The notes under the pieces were generated by a model. It was given only the letters and a program-made list of their open reading frames with translations. It was not told the DNA's origin and did not search any database. The translations under genes were made by a program, and so were the position numbers. Shown piece after piece: positions 21,360 through 32,755 of a stretch of 64,000 nt of DNA (position 1 is the first letter of the stretch; each line of letters begins with the position of its first letter). This DNA comes from Pohlia nutans (lineage: Eukaryota; Streptophyta; Bryopsida; Bryales; Mniaceae). The stretch is from assembly GCA_022496805.1 (NCBI GenBank), contig CM040106.1, positions 7,006,001-7,070,000 on the forward strand, given 5' to 3'.

Positions 21360-22527
21360 CTACTCCTCGGGTGCTCCCGAGCTACCATCCTCCGCAACGT
21401 GCGCTGGAGGAGCCGAGCTGGAGTCCGTGGAATTCTCCTGGGCCCTCTTTCTCCGAGTCTCCCGACCGAGGTCCTCCGCCGCCTCTTCGTCTTCCACCGG
21501 CGCTGGTTCACGGTTCGCCCAACAATCCTCTATGGCCGGTTCACTTCCTTGCGCCCCGTGCTTGCCCTCCTGCTCGCCGCGCTGCTCACCATCTGGTTCG
21601 CCTCCCGGCTCACCACGTCCACCTTCTTGTTCGCCATCCGGTGCACCCCCCGCGCACCATCCGGTGCACCTCCCACGCACCATCCGGTTGACCGTCCGGG
21701 TTGCCGTCCGGCCTACCCTTAGGTCGTACCTCCTCACCCGGTTGGGTGCTGGTCTTCGCCACCTCCTTCTGGTTGACCAACCCGACAAAGCTCGCCTCCA
21801 GTTGATCACCTGCCAAGATCGGATCGAGATTCCTTACCGGTCGCGAAGATTGCTCCGGAGTAGATGCCCCAGCTCCCATCATTCGGTCGATCTCTCCCGC
21901 ACGGGGAGCGTCTTCGGAGAAAAAGAAGTTGGCCATCATTTCGCTGCTGGCCACATGAACTCCCTCTTCCTTGCGGTTGACCTCTCTACCTTCCGGTCGA
22001 CGTTCGAGAGGGCACCTCTCGAGCACCGCGGCTATCAACTTCCGGAAATCCTTCAGGGTTTCCTCCACCTTGGCCGCGTACTCCTTCATGACCTCCGTGA
22101 CTTGCGCTGCCCCCTCCGTACTCGGTCCCGCCACCTTCTCGTCCCACAACCGGGCCTTGGTCTGAACCTGACCATCCGGTTGGAACATCTTCTCCAGCAC
22201 CTTGAGCGTGGTCCGGTCTTGCTGCTCCTGAGTCCGGATGATCCCCTTCTAGCGCGCAATCTACTCCTTCTGATCTAGCGTCAAGATTGCTAGCCTGCTA
22301 GTCTCCGTCCGGCTCTTGTCCATCTCCTTCCAGTTGGGGACTGCATCCTTCTTCAACTTCCGGACCATCTTCGGATACTTCCCTACTACCGTGCTCTGGA
22401 GAGCGGTCCCGACCCCTCTCATCGCCACCCGGAGAGGAAGATACCTTCTCTCCACGGCATCGATGGCGTCTTGGATCGGCTGGAGGAAAGCCCCTTCCGG
22501 TTCGGCGAGGGCTGACACTTCTTCCAC
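21360..22527 (-). pseudogene. Protein gene of element A2, C-terminal half (coiled coil), broken
   Basis: Minus-strand frames 22527-22261 (V-E-R-R-Y-L-P-L-R-V-A-M-R, matching V-E-E-R-Y-T-P-L-F-T-A-M-R in A1) and 22200-21610 (E-Y-A-A-K-V-E-E-T-L, identical to A1) encode the heptad-rich tail. Next comes a segment shared with A1 (P-E-Q-S-S-R-P-V) and then a Gly/Pro/Asp-rich stretch with P-D-G repeats. A stop or frameshift lies near 22255. It is separated from its N-terminal half by the 3.2-kb B2 insertion. Confidence 0.55.
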
Positions 22528-22613
22528 CGCTGGTCGGATTGGTTCCTCCGCCCTGCCATCTCCTCCTATTCGGTTAGGTTCCTCTGCGCGGGCATCTCCT
22601 TCTTCCGCCCGTA

Positions 22614-25600
22614 TGAGCGTTTTGACCGTCGCCGGTCAAAATGCCATATGATCAGCCGAAGGTGGATGAATTAGAGACGCAAGCAATGGACTTCCTTTTG
22701 ACCTAGGCGTTTGTGTGAGAAATTTCTAACTAAAACGGTGAAACAATGGTAAAAATTGGACTAACGGGGTAAATGCCTAAAAATTACAGCATATGCAAAT
22801 GGTGAATTTGGACCATTTACAAATACCTTAATACCTCCAAGCCTATCCCAAACCGCCCTAAACACTTAGTGCCCTAAAACGGGCTTAAATTTGGGATTTA
22901 CGGCTTTTAAATAGGGTTTTTAGGGTTATGATTAAAAGTTACAGCACAACCCCAAACAATCACAAGACCATTAAACTCCCATGATTGGGAGTTTTGTTGA
23001 TTCCCAAGCCTTGCAGAAACACACTAAACGCTATAAAACAACCGTGCATTTCAAACTACCCAATCCAAACAATTTAGGGTTTTTTGGGCAATTTTGGGCA
23101 GAGCTTCCGCATCGTGCCCAAAACCCTAAAATTAAACCCTATATGTATACAAAAATCACAATTGGCCTGGTGAAAATTGGGCAACGCTTCCACGCTATAC
23201 CCTTCATCGGACCAATTTAAACCCACAATACACAACCAAAACCACCAAATACAAAGCAATCACAAAATGCAAAACAATTAACTCACAACAATTGGACAAA
23301 ACAAATGAATGCACACAATGTTTTTTAGATAATTAAAACTACCAATTTTTATAATAAAGGTTTTCTCTAATCTTCCTAACAACTAATAGGACTAAATGTT
23401 CAATCAAAACTTAGAAATTTGGATTAACTCCTAAAGGACCGGGGGGGGGGGAGGGAAGGAAGGGTGTTCAACTTAGCTCTTGTTTTCTTGACTAATTCTT
23501 AAAGTAAGCTCAATTCCTCATCAGTGTGGGATAAATTTGACAATCGGCACCGTTGAAACTAAAGAAGACTTACGTAGCTTTTTTATGAAAAAAAGATCGA
23601 CAAAATCGCATAATTTTTGAGAAAATGCCACCGTTGAGAAGAATGATGGAACTTGTTTGCGGTATTTTGTACACATGTTGAAACCGGATTGTTCAAAAGT
23701 GCTCCAAAAATTCTAAATTTTTTACCGTGAGTAGAAATCATCATTTTAAACATGTGGAAAAAATTTCAAGTAATTTGGAGGTGTGAGGAGGAAGATGTGA
23801 GGGTTAGAAGTAATGCCAAAATACTCACTGTGCAACTCAAAAAAATCACCAAAAATCGCTCATTTGATGAATTTCCGATCGAGAAGTACTTACAGATTCG
23901 GCTCTTAAAAAGAGCTAGGGTCTCTTTGTTGCTCATTTTACAATTCAAAGCACAAGAACTCAAATTTCCACACTTTCTAGTTCCAGAAGACCCCTGGGGG
24001 CCTTACGGTCCTTTAGGCGTTAACAATGGAGGGGAAACTCTCTCTCTCTCTAATATCACCCTGGCCTCCCTCCGTATTAGCACAAGGGAGGGGGACAGGC
24101 TGCTGCACTTTGGCTGCGAGCTCCGGCTATGGCGATCGAGCTCTTGCTGCAGTTCGTGGTCTTCTTCCCTCGTCGAATCGCCTCCGTGCTCTTCGTGCCT
24201 TACTGTAGCAACTGGATTCCGCTGTCGTTCTTCAATCGCCGTCGACCGGCCTTGATCGCTCTGAATTCGCTTTGCTATACTCGGTCTTCTTGGCTGCCCT
24301 GAATTCTCGTCGCCCTCGTCCCGTCTTCGATCGCCTCAAGCTCGCCGTAGCCCTCGTTTTCTTCTGGTCCTTGTTGATCTTCAACTGGTGCCGTCAATTC
24401 GACGTCTTACTGGCCGCTCCGTCGTCGCCCGTCGCTGCAGGTTCTGATGCTCACCGTCCTCGCCGTTCGCTGCAGATGCCGCCTTCAAATTCCGGGTCGC
24501 GCTGCTCCGGACTGCCCTGACGTGGTAATCGCCGCCCTTCAGCACCGTCGCCGTCTCTTTTTGTCGTCGCCTTGTCTTGTTCGCCTCCGTCACCTCCGCC
24601 TTTCTGCATTCGCGATGAAGCTCGCCCTGTCGTCGTCGCTGGCTTGGTTGCCGCAATTCACGGCTGGGTGATCTTCTTCGTAGTCGTCGCCTGCTATCGA
24701 TCTTGGAACTCGCCCTGCCGCCGTCTCCGCATAGCAGCAGGTCCCCGTCAATGCCAGTCTTCGCTCGAATCCGTCCCTGCGGCACGTCTGGTCCTCGTGA
24801 TTCCTAGCTGCTGAAATTCCGCCCCTCGATCACACCTCGCAGCCGTTCGTCGTTCAACCTACGTCCTAGAGCCAGAGCCTTTAACGACAGAATCCAACCC
24901 TGGATTCCTTTTCAAAACTACAACAAGCTCCAATCCCCAAACCACTATTCAATCCAGTGACCACAAGTCCCAAAAGCCAGCCCAGATTTCTTCACACTTC
25001 CAAAACAAGCAACCTGGTTCTCCAAAGCATTCACACTATTTTCTATGATTTTTTCACACCCTCCTTTCAATAACAAAAACAATGAGAAACTGTTTCCTAA
25101 ATTTTTCCTACACAAACTTCTTGTCTCACAAAAAACCCCCAATCAGGACTCAGATCTCAAAACTCTAACGGCACAGGCAAAACACTAACTGGCGGCCCGA
25201 GAAGCGGTAGGGGTGGGATTCAAAATCCCACTCCAAACTACATCCATCCAAGAAGCAGGATTCATCCACTTCCATCCTAAACCCTAAACTCCCACTTAAC
25301 CCCCACTTAACTAAGAGTCCAATTAACACACTATTCTAGTCCACTAACATAGACTAAAGAATAATCTCAACAATAGCCTAATAAGATAAATCTAAAACAA
25401 TAGGGATTTAAAGGACTAAAATAACGAATCACAAGGAATACCTAAAATAACTAATAGAATAGACTAATAAATTAAACTAATTAATGAATTAAAATGATAA
25501 ACAACAATCATAGAATAAAACCATAAAGTAAACTAAAAGGGCAAACGGTCCAATCACACCAAATCGAACAATCAAATAGTTAGAAGTAAATAAACACAAA

Positions 25601-25779
25601 ACATTATCTAGATAAAAAGAAATCTAAAATTGCCAATCAAAACCGAACACTAATGCAAACAAATCCAGGAATTTGTCTAACCGGCTAAAATGTCCCGGTT
25701 AGACAAATATAAATTACTAAACACATCAAAACTATAAAACTAATAGTTTACCTCTAAAGTGAACCGTTTTGACGGTTCA
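22614..25779 (-). mobile_element. Repeat unit B2: long LTR-like sequence inside A2
   Basis: The left end (TGAGCGTTTTGACCG) and right end (CGTTTTGACGGTTCA) match B1 and are roughly inverted relative to each other. The unit is uninterrupted (about 3.17 kb) and shows the empty site for A1. A GC-rich block lies at about 24040-24880 and an AT-rich minisatellite at 25330-25530. No clean 5-bp duplication is visible (CCGTA on the left, CAGCC on the right), so recombination may have altered an end. Confidence 0.6.
23441..23450. repeat. G homopolymer run
   Basis: Ten G followed by AGGGAAGGAAGGG within B2, a possible assembly weak spot or quadruplex-prone tract. Confidence 0.8.
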
Positions 25780-27184
25780 CAGCCTAGTTTATCTCCCCCG
25801 CCCGGGCGTCTCCTTCTTCTGCCTGGTCCAGCTTCCTCTTCCGGACTGCCTTCATCTTTATGCCCTTTATCCGACAGCTGATCCTCGGCTTGACGTCGTC
25901 CCGGGAGCCTCGCCCATTCACCGTAGTGGTCTTCATCCGAGGCTTCATCTTCTTCCGGGGAGGGTTGACTTCTTGGATGTCTTCGTCGTCTTCCTCCTCC
26001 TCGCTCCAAGTGATCGCCTTCGTCTTCCCCGTATGGAGCTACCCCGGGTGCGCTCACGGGGCGGAACTTTCTCCTTCGGTTCCTCCTGGTCCTCCCGGTC
26101 CGCTCCCGGGTTACCTCCCTCGTTCTGATCCGGGTGGGATGCTTCTCGTTCATCCGGCTCGCTCCGGTCGCCCTGTCCACCCGCGTCATCCTCCTCCACC
26201 TCTTGCACGCCCTTGTCCGAGTTCTTCTCCCCTTCCGAACGAGCCGCCCACTTGCTGGCCGGGCTCCGGTCTACCGGAACCGGTTGCTTCTCCAACCTCA
26301 CCTTCTCCCTATCCGTGAGGCATCCGTGCTTAGCATTCAAGTGGTAAAGAAAAGGAGCAATAGGACAACCCTTCGTACCTCCAATTTTTGATGCCTCTCG
26401 GTTTACTAACTCCTGGACCACAATGCCCCACCCGATTGTTTTTTTGTAATGCAACGCCGAGTGGATGCCCTTTGCCAATTTGATCGTGATTGCCCTGGCA
26501 TATCCGGGCTGAAGATGGGCACCAAAAACTGAAGAAGTCGCTTCTCCCGGGGCGTCCGGCAGTGCTTCACCTTGAACCCATCATTTTCCGAGAACCGGGT
26601 GAACTGGTCTTTCACCCAGCCCGAATCTCCTCGTCCACCTGCATCGAGCCCCGATTTGCTATCCGAAAACTGGTAGGTCGTGCGCCAATGCTCCCGAGTC
26701 CAGTTCTTGTACTTCCCCCGGATGAAGCTTTCTCCACGGGCCCTCCTACTAACTCCTCCAGCATTCCGGTATCCAGGATGTCCCAGGTTCGGTAGAAGAG
26801 CTCTTCACACCCCATGGTGGTGAGGTCTTCGCGCAGCATCTCAAAATCCGTCGGGTGCTCCGGGACAACCGGGCACACCTTCTTCTCCGCGATTTTGAAC
26901 CTTGCAGAACTCTCCACTTTCCTCGGCATCTCTACAGGCTCCAGGCGCACCTCTCTCCTAACCCGCAAACTGCTCCTAAGTCTCCGGCGGCCCCTCTCCT
27001 CTTTCTCCGGTCGCGCACTCTCTACCCTAATGCTATCCGGGAAGACAAAAGTTTGGAGAAGAGAAGGACTGGGAGAGCTATGTGGAAATGAACGGTGAGT
27101 CGCCCAGTTTAGGGCGGCCCATTTTAAGGCGCGAATCGCGATCGAGTCCGTTAGAGACCCGTCCTCCTCTACCCGGTCGCCCAT
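25780..27184 (-). pseudogene. Protein gene of element A2, N-terminal half
   Basis: The frame 27184-26612 (190 codons, ATG start) is the best-kept part of the A protein: I-R-A-L-K-W-A-A-L-N-W-A-T-H, then F-K-I-A-E-K-K-V-C-P-V-V-P-E-H-P and D-L-T-T-M-G-C. It continues with a frameshift into 26615-26406 and 26478-25945 (A-L-H-Y-K-K-T-I-G-W-G, C-P-I-A-P-F-L-Y-H-L), then a charged Glu/Arg/Asp region that reaches the B2 junction. Side by side with A1, substitutions keep residue character, which indicates past selection. Function unknown. B2 sits within the coding region and cuts the gene in two. Confidence 0.6.
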
Positions 27185-27295
27185 CCGGTTGCCTATCGGG
27201 ATCCGCCGCCAATCCGGTCCAGCAGTAATCGCTCAAGGACGCGCGCGAGCGCCACTCTCTCCAAATAAATAAATAGGCCATTATGGCCACTACTT

Positions 27296-27307
27296 CTCCT
27301 ATTTATG
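27296..27307 (-). promoter_or_regulatory. TATA-like box of element A2
   Basis: CATAAATAGGAG on the minus strand, identical to A1, about 70 nt from the element end and upstream of the 190-codon frame. Confidence 0.45.
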
Positions 27308-27382
27308 GCGGCTGGAGCTTCTCCTAGCTGCCCTAAAAACCCTAACTGCCCCCTTTTGAGAAAATCGAGGTTCGACATAAAA

Positions 27383-28100
27383 TAATGCTCTTTTTGTCAC
27401 TTGATAAATCTATTATAGAGTTGAGCTCGATGTCTCTCACTCGAGTGTTCTGACGTTGAATATATTCTTCTTCGTATCACTTTTTCCCTTAAATGCAGTT
27501 GTCTTGAGGTGATCATCAATCAGTTTTTTTAATTCATTGTGTTGGACAAGCATAGGGCTTACCAAGATCTACTCTAAGCTAAAAATGCAACAAGAGGATA
27601 AAAGAGTGGTAGGACAAAAAAAACCAGAAAATCCAAAATTGAGCATTGAGATTGCTTGACCATACGTCTGTGGGTCACATTTCGGGTACCGGCGGAAAAC
27701 TCTCGACAAAGAGAGGTTCAATTATTGATGTCGTTCACTTGCTTTTAAACCTATATTGTGAGGGTTTTGTATTAGTGAGTGATTTTTAACATCATTAATT
27801 AAATTGAATTATGAAAAATTAAGTTGGGAATGTATAAAATGTAATTCTTTGCATGGTCGGAACTTGGATAGCTCTTCGTGAATGACGGTGCAGCATTTCG
27901 TAACTTATAAATTTGGAAAAAGCTTTTAAAAATTCGAATAAAGACATGACAAGTTTTTTTGGAAGTCTATGGGGATATTTTTTAAATGCCCTCTTTCACC
28001 TCTCTGTCTACATCGAACTGTAGAGCTTTCAAGTTGCAAAAGTACCTTGAAGAGTACCACAATCAACTTTTTGTACCACAATATGCTGAACTACGTCAAC
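27383..28100. other. AT-rich sequence without a recognised feature
   Basis: No frame, repeat or RNA gene that I can support. Confidence 0.4.
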
Positions 28101-28139
28101 TACTCTGCGTGTGAGATATCTAGCATCTGATGTTCGTAC

Positions 28140-28247
28140 TGGCTTTAAAATCAGATGGTGTTTTCATAGTAGTCCACGAGGTTGGTTTACCTTTGGTTAG
28201 ACTACATTTGCTCTTCTTTTCTTTTTTGGTCATATTTGGCATGGGGT
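28140..28247 (+). pseudogene. psbB: Plastid psbB fragment (nuclear plastid DNA)
   Basis: Encodes L-K-S-D-G-V-F, then S-S-P-R-G-W-F-T-F-G, then [12 protein letters not shown], the well-known loop and sixth helix of CP47, a photosystem II core antenna protein. A one-base loss after G-V-F and a TAG where CP47 has His break the frame. Only about 35 codons remain. Confidence 0.85.
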
Positions 28248-28275
28248 ATGGATTGGCAGTTTTCTTATAGTTAGA

Positions 28276-28380
28276 GCTGATGCACATGCAGCTATTTTTA
28301 TGGTAAGAGATTATGATCCAACGACTCAATACAACAATGTATTAGATCATGTTTTACGACACCGTGATGCAATAATAACG
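28276..28380 (+). pseudogene. psaA: Plastid psaA fragment (nuclear plastid DNA)
   Basis: Reads [15 protein letters not shown], then V-L-R-H-R-D-A-I-I, a conserved lumenal loop of the photosystem I A1 protein. It sits about 30 bp after the psbB piece in the same direction; the two are not neighbours at these internal positions in any plastid genome I know, so the join is a rearrangement. Confidence 0.9.
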
Positions 28381-28430
28381 TCTTCTTTTTTTTTTCTCAT
28401 CGAAGTTCTCTTTCTCATTACTATACATCG

Positions 28431-28466
28431 CAATGTATAGTGGTCCTCCTTGACCACTATACATTG
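28431..28466. repeat. Perfect 15-bp inverted repeat at the ndhD/psaA junction
   Basis: CAATGTATAGTGGTC, a 6-base loop, then GACCACTATACATTG. The right arm is genuine ndhD sequence. The left arm is its inverted copy, as left by foldback or template-switch repair. Confidence 0.9.
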
Positions 28467-28632
28467 CGAGCATTAAAAAATAGAATAATCGTGAATTTCG
28501 AGTAATGGGCCAAGCAGCTAAAGTAGTAATAAAACCTGTTACTAAAATAAGTCCAATTGAAAGACCATCGATTCCTAATCCCCAATGAAAATCAAGGAAA
28601 TTAATCCAATTATAATCTTCTTTTAATTGAAT
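28450..28632 (-). pseudogene. ndhD: Plastid ndhD fragment (nuclear plastid DNA)
   Basis: Encodes [21 protein letters not shown], then [18 protein letters not shown] (in parts), then M-L-A-M-Y-S-G-Q, a conserved region of plastid NDH subunit 4 (antiporter-like subunit). Two residues are missing after T-T-L-A compared with the usual sequence. The reading frame is fused in frame to an atpF piece upstream. Confidence 0.9.
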
Positions 28633-28776
28633 AGCATTTTTTGAATCTTCTAATCGTTTTGAATCTTCATCAGCAACATTCATTAATTCTTTTTTTTCAC
28701 TTTCTATTTGAGAAAGACGATTTACACAAATTTCATTTGCTTTTATTTTTGCTCGTTCTAAACAAGTTCAAGCTTC
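28633..28776 (-). pseudogene. atpF: Plastid atpF fragment (nuclear plastid DNA)
   Basis: Encodes [11 protein letters not shown], then [12 protein letters not shown], then R-L-E-D-S-K-N-A, matching the stalk helix of the CF0 b subunit (ATP synthase). A TGA lies near its upstream end. It continues without a break in frame into ndhD at 28632. Confidence 0.75.
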
Positions 28777-28875
28777 TTAATATTTCTTAATTGTATTGAA
28801 TCAATTTATAACTTTATTTGAATTTAAAAAAGCATAAAGGTATTAAATGTTTAGAATATTTTTTAAAAAATTACT

Positions 28876-29131
28876 TTAAGAGGTTGTTTTTTCAATAAAA
28901 AGTAAAAAAAGTTTTGTATGTTCTGTAATAGCTTCTTTTAAAATATTTTCAGCTTGTTTTGTAAAATGTTTAGTCGAACGTACAATTTCCGCAAATTGAG
29001 GTTTCTTAGTCATTAAATATTCACGTAATTGAACAAGAAATTTGTTTAGTTGATCAACTTCTAATACATCTAAATATTCATTTACTCTAGTATAAATAGT
29101 TGCTACTTGCTCTTTTACAGGTAAAGGCTAG
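28876..29131 (-). pseudogene. atpA: Plastid atpA C-terminal fragment (nuclear plastid DNA)
   Basis: Encodes [43 protein letters not shown] and the C-terminal L-K-E-A-I-T-E-H-T, ending at a stop at 28876-28878. This is the C-terminus of the CF1 alpha subunit. In plastids atpF lies upstream of atpA; here the order is reversed, so the patch was rearranged. Confidence 0.9.
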
Positions 29132-29560
29132 GTAATCTATTATTAACAGCTTCTTTTCAAGTTCTTTTATCATAAATATTTTAGGATATAAACTTATTTA
29201 ATTTTTGAAATGACAGAAAATTAAAAAATCTATATATTTAAAGGATCGTTCTTATATATTTACTATGTTAAATAGACTTCAAAACTATAGTAAACAAGCA
29301 ATACAATTTTTCAATTTGATACTCTAATTGTGAAACAACAAAATTTGAAAATTTATTTAGAAAATCTAACTGAAAATTATTTTAAAAACTTAGTAAATAA
29401 TCCATTTCATCAATTTCATTTAGCAAAAAAATTAGTTTTTTTATCTTCCTGGCAAAAAACATTTGGATCTATAATATCACAGTTCAAATTCTTGATCAAA
29501 ATTCCCCACCATAAATTGAAATAAAATTATTAACAAATTAATATAAAAATATAATAAAAA
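29132..29560. other. AT-rich sequence, possibly more plastid-derived DNA
   Basis: Base composition resembles the plastid patch next to it. A 64-codon plus-strand frame (29330-29524) rich in Lys, Asn and Phe is present, but I cannot match it to a plastid gene. Confidence 0.3.
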
Positions 29561-32049
29561 TAAAAAGGGTGACCAAATCACAAGGAACATTGGACCAACA
29601 TTACACTGCCACATTGGTTGTTATTTATATGTTGAACATTAAAAACTTATAGTGATCTTTAAATTTCTTCAAAATTTCTCTAAAAATTATAATGATCTTT
29701 GAAAATAACAAATAACAACTTTACATTAGGTGATTTAAAATAATAATAAAAGAATTTATAGCTCAAATTAAACTTTTTTGTATAATTGAATTGATGTTGG
29801 ATAGGATTCAAAAACATTCTAGAACAATGTTCAATACATTGTATATATCTAAATTTAATCTTAAAAGTTATCGTTTGTCAAACTTTGATAATGTCTTTCT
29901 TATCACTTTGACCTTGATTATTTTTAGATTTTAGGGTATTCTAAAAACGAGAATACTATATTATATTATTTAGCATTATTAGAAAGAAGAAAAAAAATTC
30001 GAATTTTATATATTGATTTGAAATTCTATATAGCACATGAAAAAATCTAAATTGAAGTGAGAAAAAACCTAACTATGTAGTATATTGAAAAATATGGAGA
30101 ATGATTACAATAAGAGTTGTCATTTTATTAGAACAAAGAAACATTTGTTGAATTTGTAGTTACGTATAAAACCAAAAACTAGTACTTCATAAAATTCATC
30201 AAAATGACAAGATTTTGCCAAATTTCACATGAAGTTTTTTAACAACTTGCCAAAATAATGAATAATTACCAATTTTCACACATGTTAATATTATTTGAGT
30301 TATTGAGCGTGAGTTTCAGAGTCAAACAGATTTGGTCTTGTGATCAAATTCATTCCAAGTAACTCTCAAATGATATGGGCCGAATCAGAAGATATTGCAA
30401 GCCCATGCAAATTTTCACCGCACTATGCTTTTAAAATTGAGTTATGGAGCACAATTGGACATAGGAAATGATTTCAATCATCTTACAAAATTACGTTATT
30501 TCGGCAACAAGTTCAACATTGTGCATGAGTTGCTACTTCAGTGTAATGGATATTTCCAAACTACCAAATTAATGCTTTACACACTGAATTAAGGATTTCT
30601 GCATTTGGCCAAGTGCATTGTCCAATAGCCACAACGATGCAAATTTTGCACTTTTTTCAAATTTTACTCCCCCTAAATTTCATATATATTCATATTTTAA
30701 ATAGCAACAACACATTCACTCATATCAAGTATTCTATGAATTAAAAAAAAATAAGCCTAACGTGTAATACTGTTTTATTACAATCTGATGGAAATGAAAA
30801 CAAAACGCTTCTTTTCATATAAAAATGAAGGCACACATTGTACAGTAAATAATATTTGTATTATCCTACTACATCAAACGGTTCTCTTCTGAATATTTTC
30901 TCAATCTCTACTACTACTCCACTACAACTTCCTCATATGTGTAGTTATCTTCTTCTTCCTAGCGACGAAACTTCCATCCCTTGAGGTCATGGTTTAATCC
31001 ATCAACCCCACGCATCATACTATGATCTGCTAATGTCAATTGAACAAATCTAAGTCAAACTTTGACTTCTTTAATCAAGCAACTACATTCATCAAATCAC
31101 TTATATAATTCAAACAAAACCAAGACAAAATTTAAAGGCGAGTAATTCCTAGAGACTGTATTGTTCTGCATTGCTTTCAAATCACATAAAGTCGTCGCAA
31201 ATTCATGTGTTCATTGCACAATATGTTAAATTAAGATTTTTATAATCATAAATTTTAAAACCCAACATAAAATATGAGTGTCCCTAATTTCTAAAGGTCC
31301 TAATATGTTGTTTATCTTTCAAAATGCAAAAGTCTAAATCAAGTTTAAACATGTATTGCAAAACCTACTAAACTTAGCAACTTTTGTTTATAAATTTTGG
31401 ACCCTAAACTCGGGGAGATCACACCCCTTTACGTTTCATAACCACGTGCAATCAAAATTTGCTACCCTATATTATGTGCCTTAAATAATTTTAATAATTA
31501 TGATATTTTTTCTACATATAAATAATCATTGATAATATCTTTTTTATATTTTTTTGAAATTTTTCGTCATTTTCATTTTTTGTAGTAATTGTTTTAGTTC
31601 AATTCTACATTGTTCTAGTTAAAAACAATATGTTTTATGAAAAAAGAAAATCATCAAATTTGGTTACGATTTTTTACTATGTAATAGATAGTGATTTTAT
31701 CTACTCATAAAAAAAATTTGATAAAATTTTGATTCATTTTGGTGGTCCTTTATGTAAAAAGTAGATTTTGTTTTATCGCACGTGGTGTTCAACTTGACAA
31801 TGGAGTGCACCCCCCGAGACCCTAAACATTTAAATTTGGTGCCCCTAACCTCTAGGAACCCTACCATGATGTTTGTCATTCGAATTGCGGAAACTACATC
31901 AAATTTGATCATGTATGACAGAATATGCCAAATATAACAGCTATTGACTAAGAATATCGGAACTGAACATCAAATTTGGATGCCAGTACCCTCTCAGGGC
32001 CCTAACATGGTGTTTTTATTACAAAGTGCAAAATCCTATATCAAATTTG
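29561..32049. other. AT-rich intergenic sequence
   Basis: Only short frames without motifs. No repeat with recognisable ends was found. Confidence 0.4.
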
Positions 32050-32260
32050 AACATGTATGACAAATTAATTTTGAATTTCAAGTTTCGAATTTTTAAAAAA
32101 ATTCTTGGTAATAGCAATCATAGACCTTACTATACGGACATGATATAAAATTCATAATGCACAACTTTTATTCATAAATCAAGTTCAAAGAATCCCTCTA
32201 GGTTGCATTCTATACTGCATATTTGCAAAACTACCGAATTTGGAGAGGGCTCTGAGCACT
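32050..32260 (+). repeat. Dispersed repeat family E, copy 2
   Basis: Same series of landmarks as 3480-3615 and 50095-50290 (AGCAATCATAGA, ATATAAAATTCATAATGCACAA, CAAGTTCAAA, ATCCCTCTA, TTGCAAAAC). In this copy and the 50-kb copy it is followed by a short TTAGGGGTT phrase. Confidence 0.6.
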
Positions 32261-32755
32261 TAGGGGTTAAAGGGTTGTGAATTTGTGAGGACACAGAAAG
32301 AATTGAGCATAATTTTTGACTGGAAGACAAATTCAAGCAAAGACCAATATACTTTGAATCAAATAATTTGGATTTTTTAAGAATTAGTTCCGAAATTCTG
32401 AAGTTGAAATGATACGGTTTCTAAAGTGGTGCTCATCAGCATGGGTACATTCAAAATTTCAAAATGCTCACAGGGAAAACTAAGCGGTTCTGCTGTGAGA
32501 GCAAACGCTCGGAGCTTTATTCTACTACGGTAGTGTCCGGGTTCCAAGCTGCCCGTGTCAACCACCGCGGCCAGATGTGCGGCCCAAGGCAGGTTTCTGA
32601 AATCTACCATTGGAATGAATGACAACTGTAGACTGGGCAAAGGATTATATCTTCTTGGAGCTTTATGATTTGGAACACCCATTTTTAATTGCGATTTGGA
32701 CGTGTCTCTAAAATGGAGCCTTCTGTCAAGCCTTCTGCCGTCGGATGGATTTATC

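Larger units (their letters stand above)
20535..27377 (-). mobile_element. Element A2: second copy of unit A, split by repeat unit B2
   Basis: Outer parts 20535-22613 and 25780-27377 align in order with A1. The ends are TGTCGAAGCACG and GGTTCGACA. TAAAA lies on both sides (20530-20534 and 27378-27382), a 5-bp target duplication. Without the B2 insert the copy is about 3.7 kb. CCGG-rich like A1. Short direct similarity across the B2 junction (CATCTCCTTCTTCCGCC before, CGTCTCCTTCTTCTGCC after) makes the exact insertion point uncertain. Confidence 0.75.

Noticed and set aside
21371..22278. 283-codon plus-strand frame in element A2
   Set aside because: Antisense to the conserved coiled-coil part of the A protein, with no matching frame in A1.
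5424..27382. Direct LTR pair formed by the A1 and A2 copies of a single giant element
   Set aside because: Each copy has its own target duplication (TAAAG and TAAAA), so they are separate insertions.
28140..29131. Functional plastid genes or a stretch of plastid genome
   Set aside because: All five genes are short fragments, broken and out of order, in nuclear-type surroundings.
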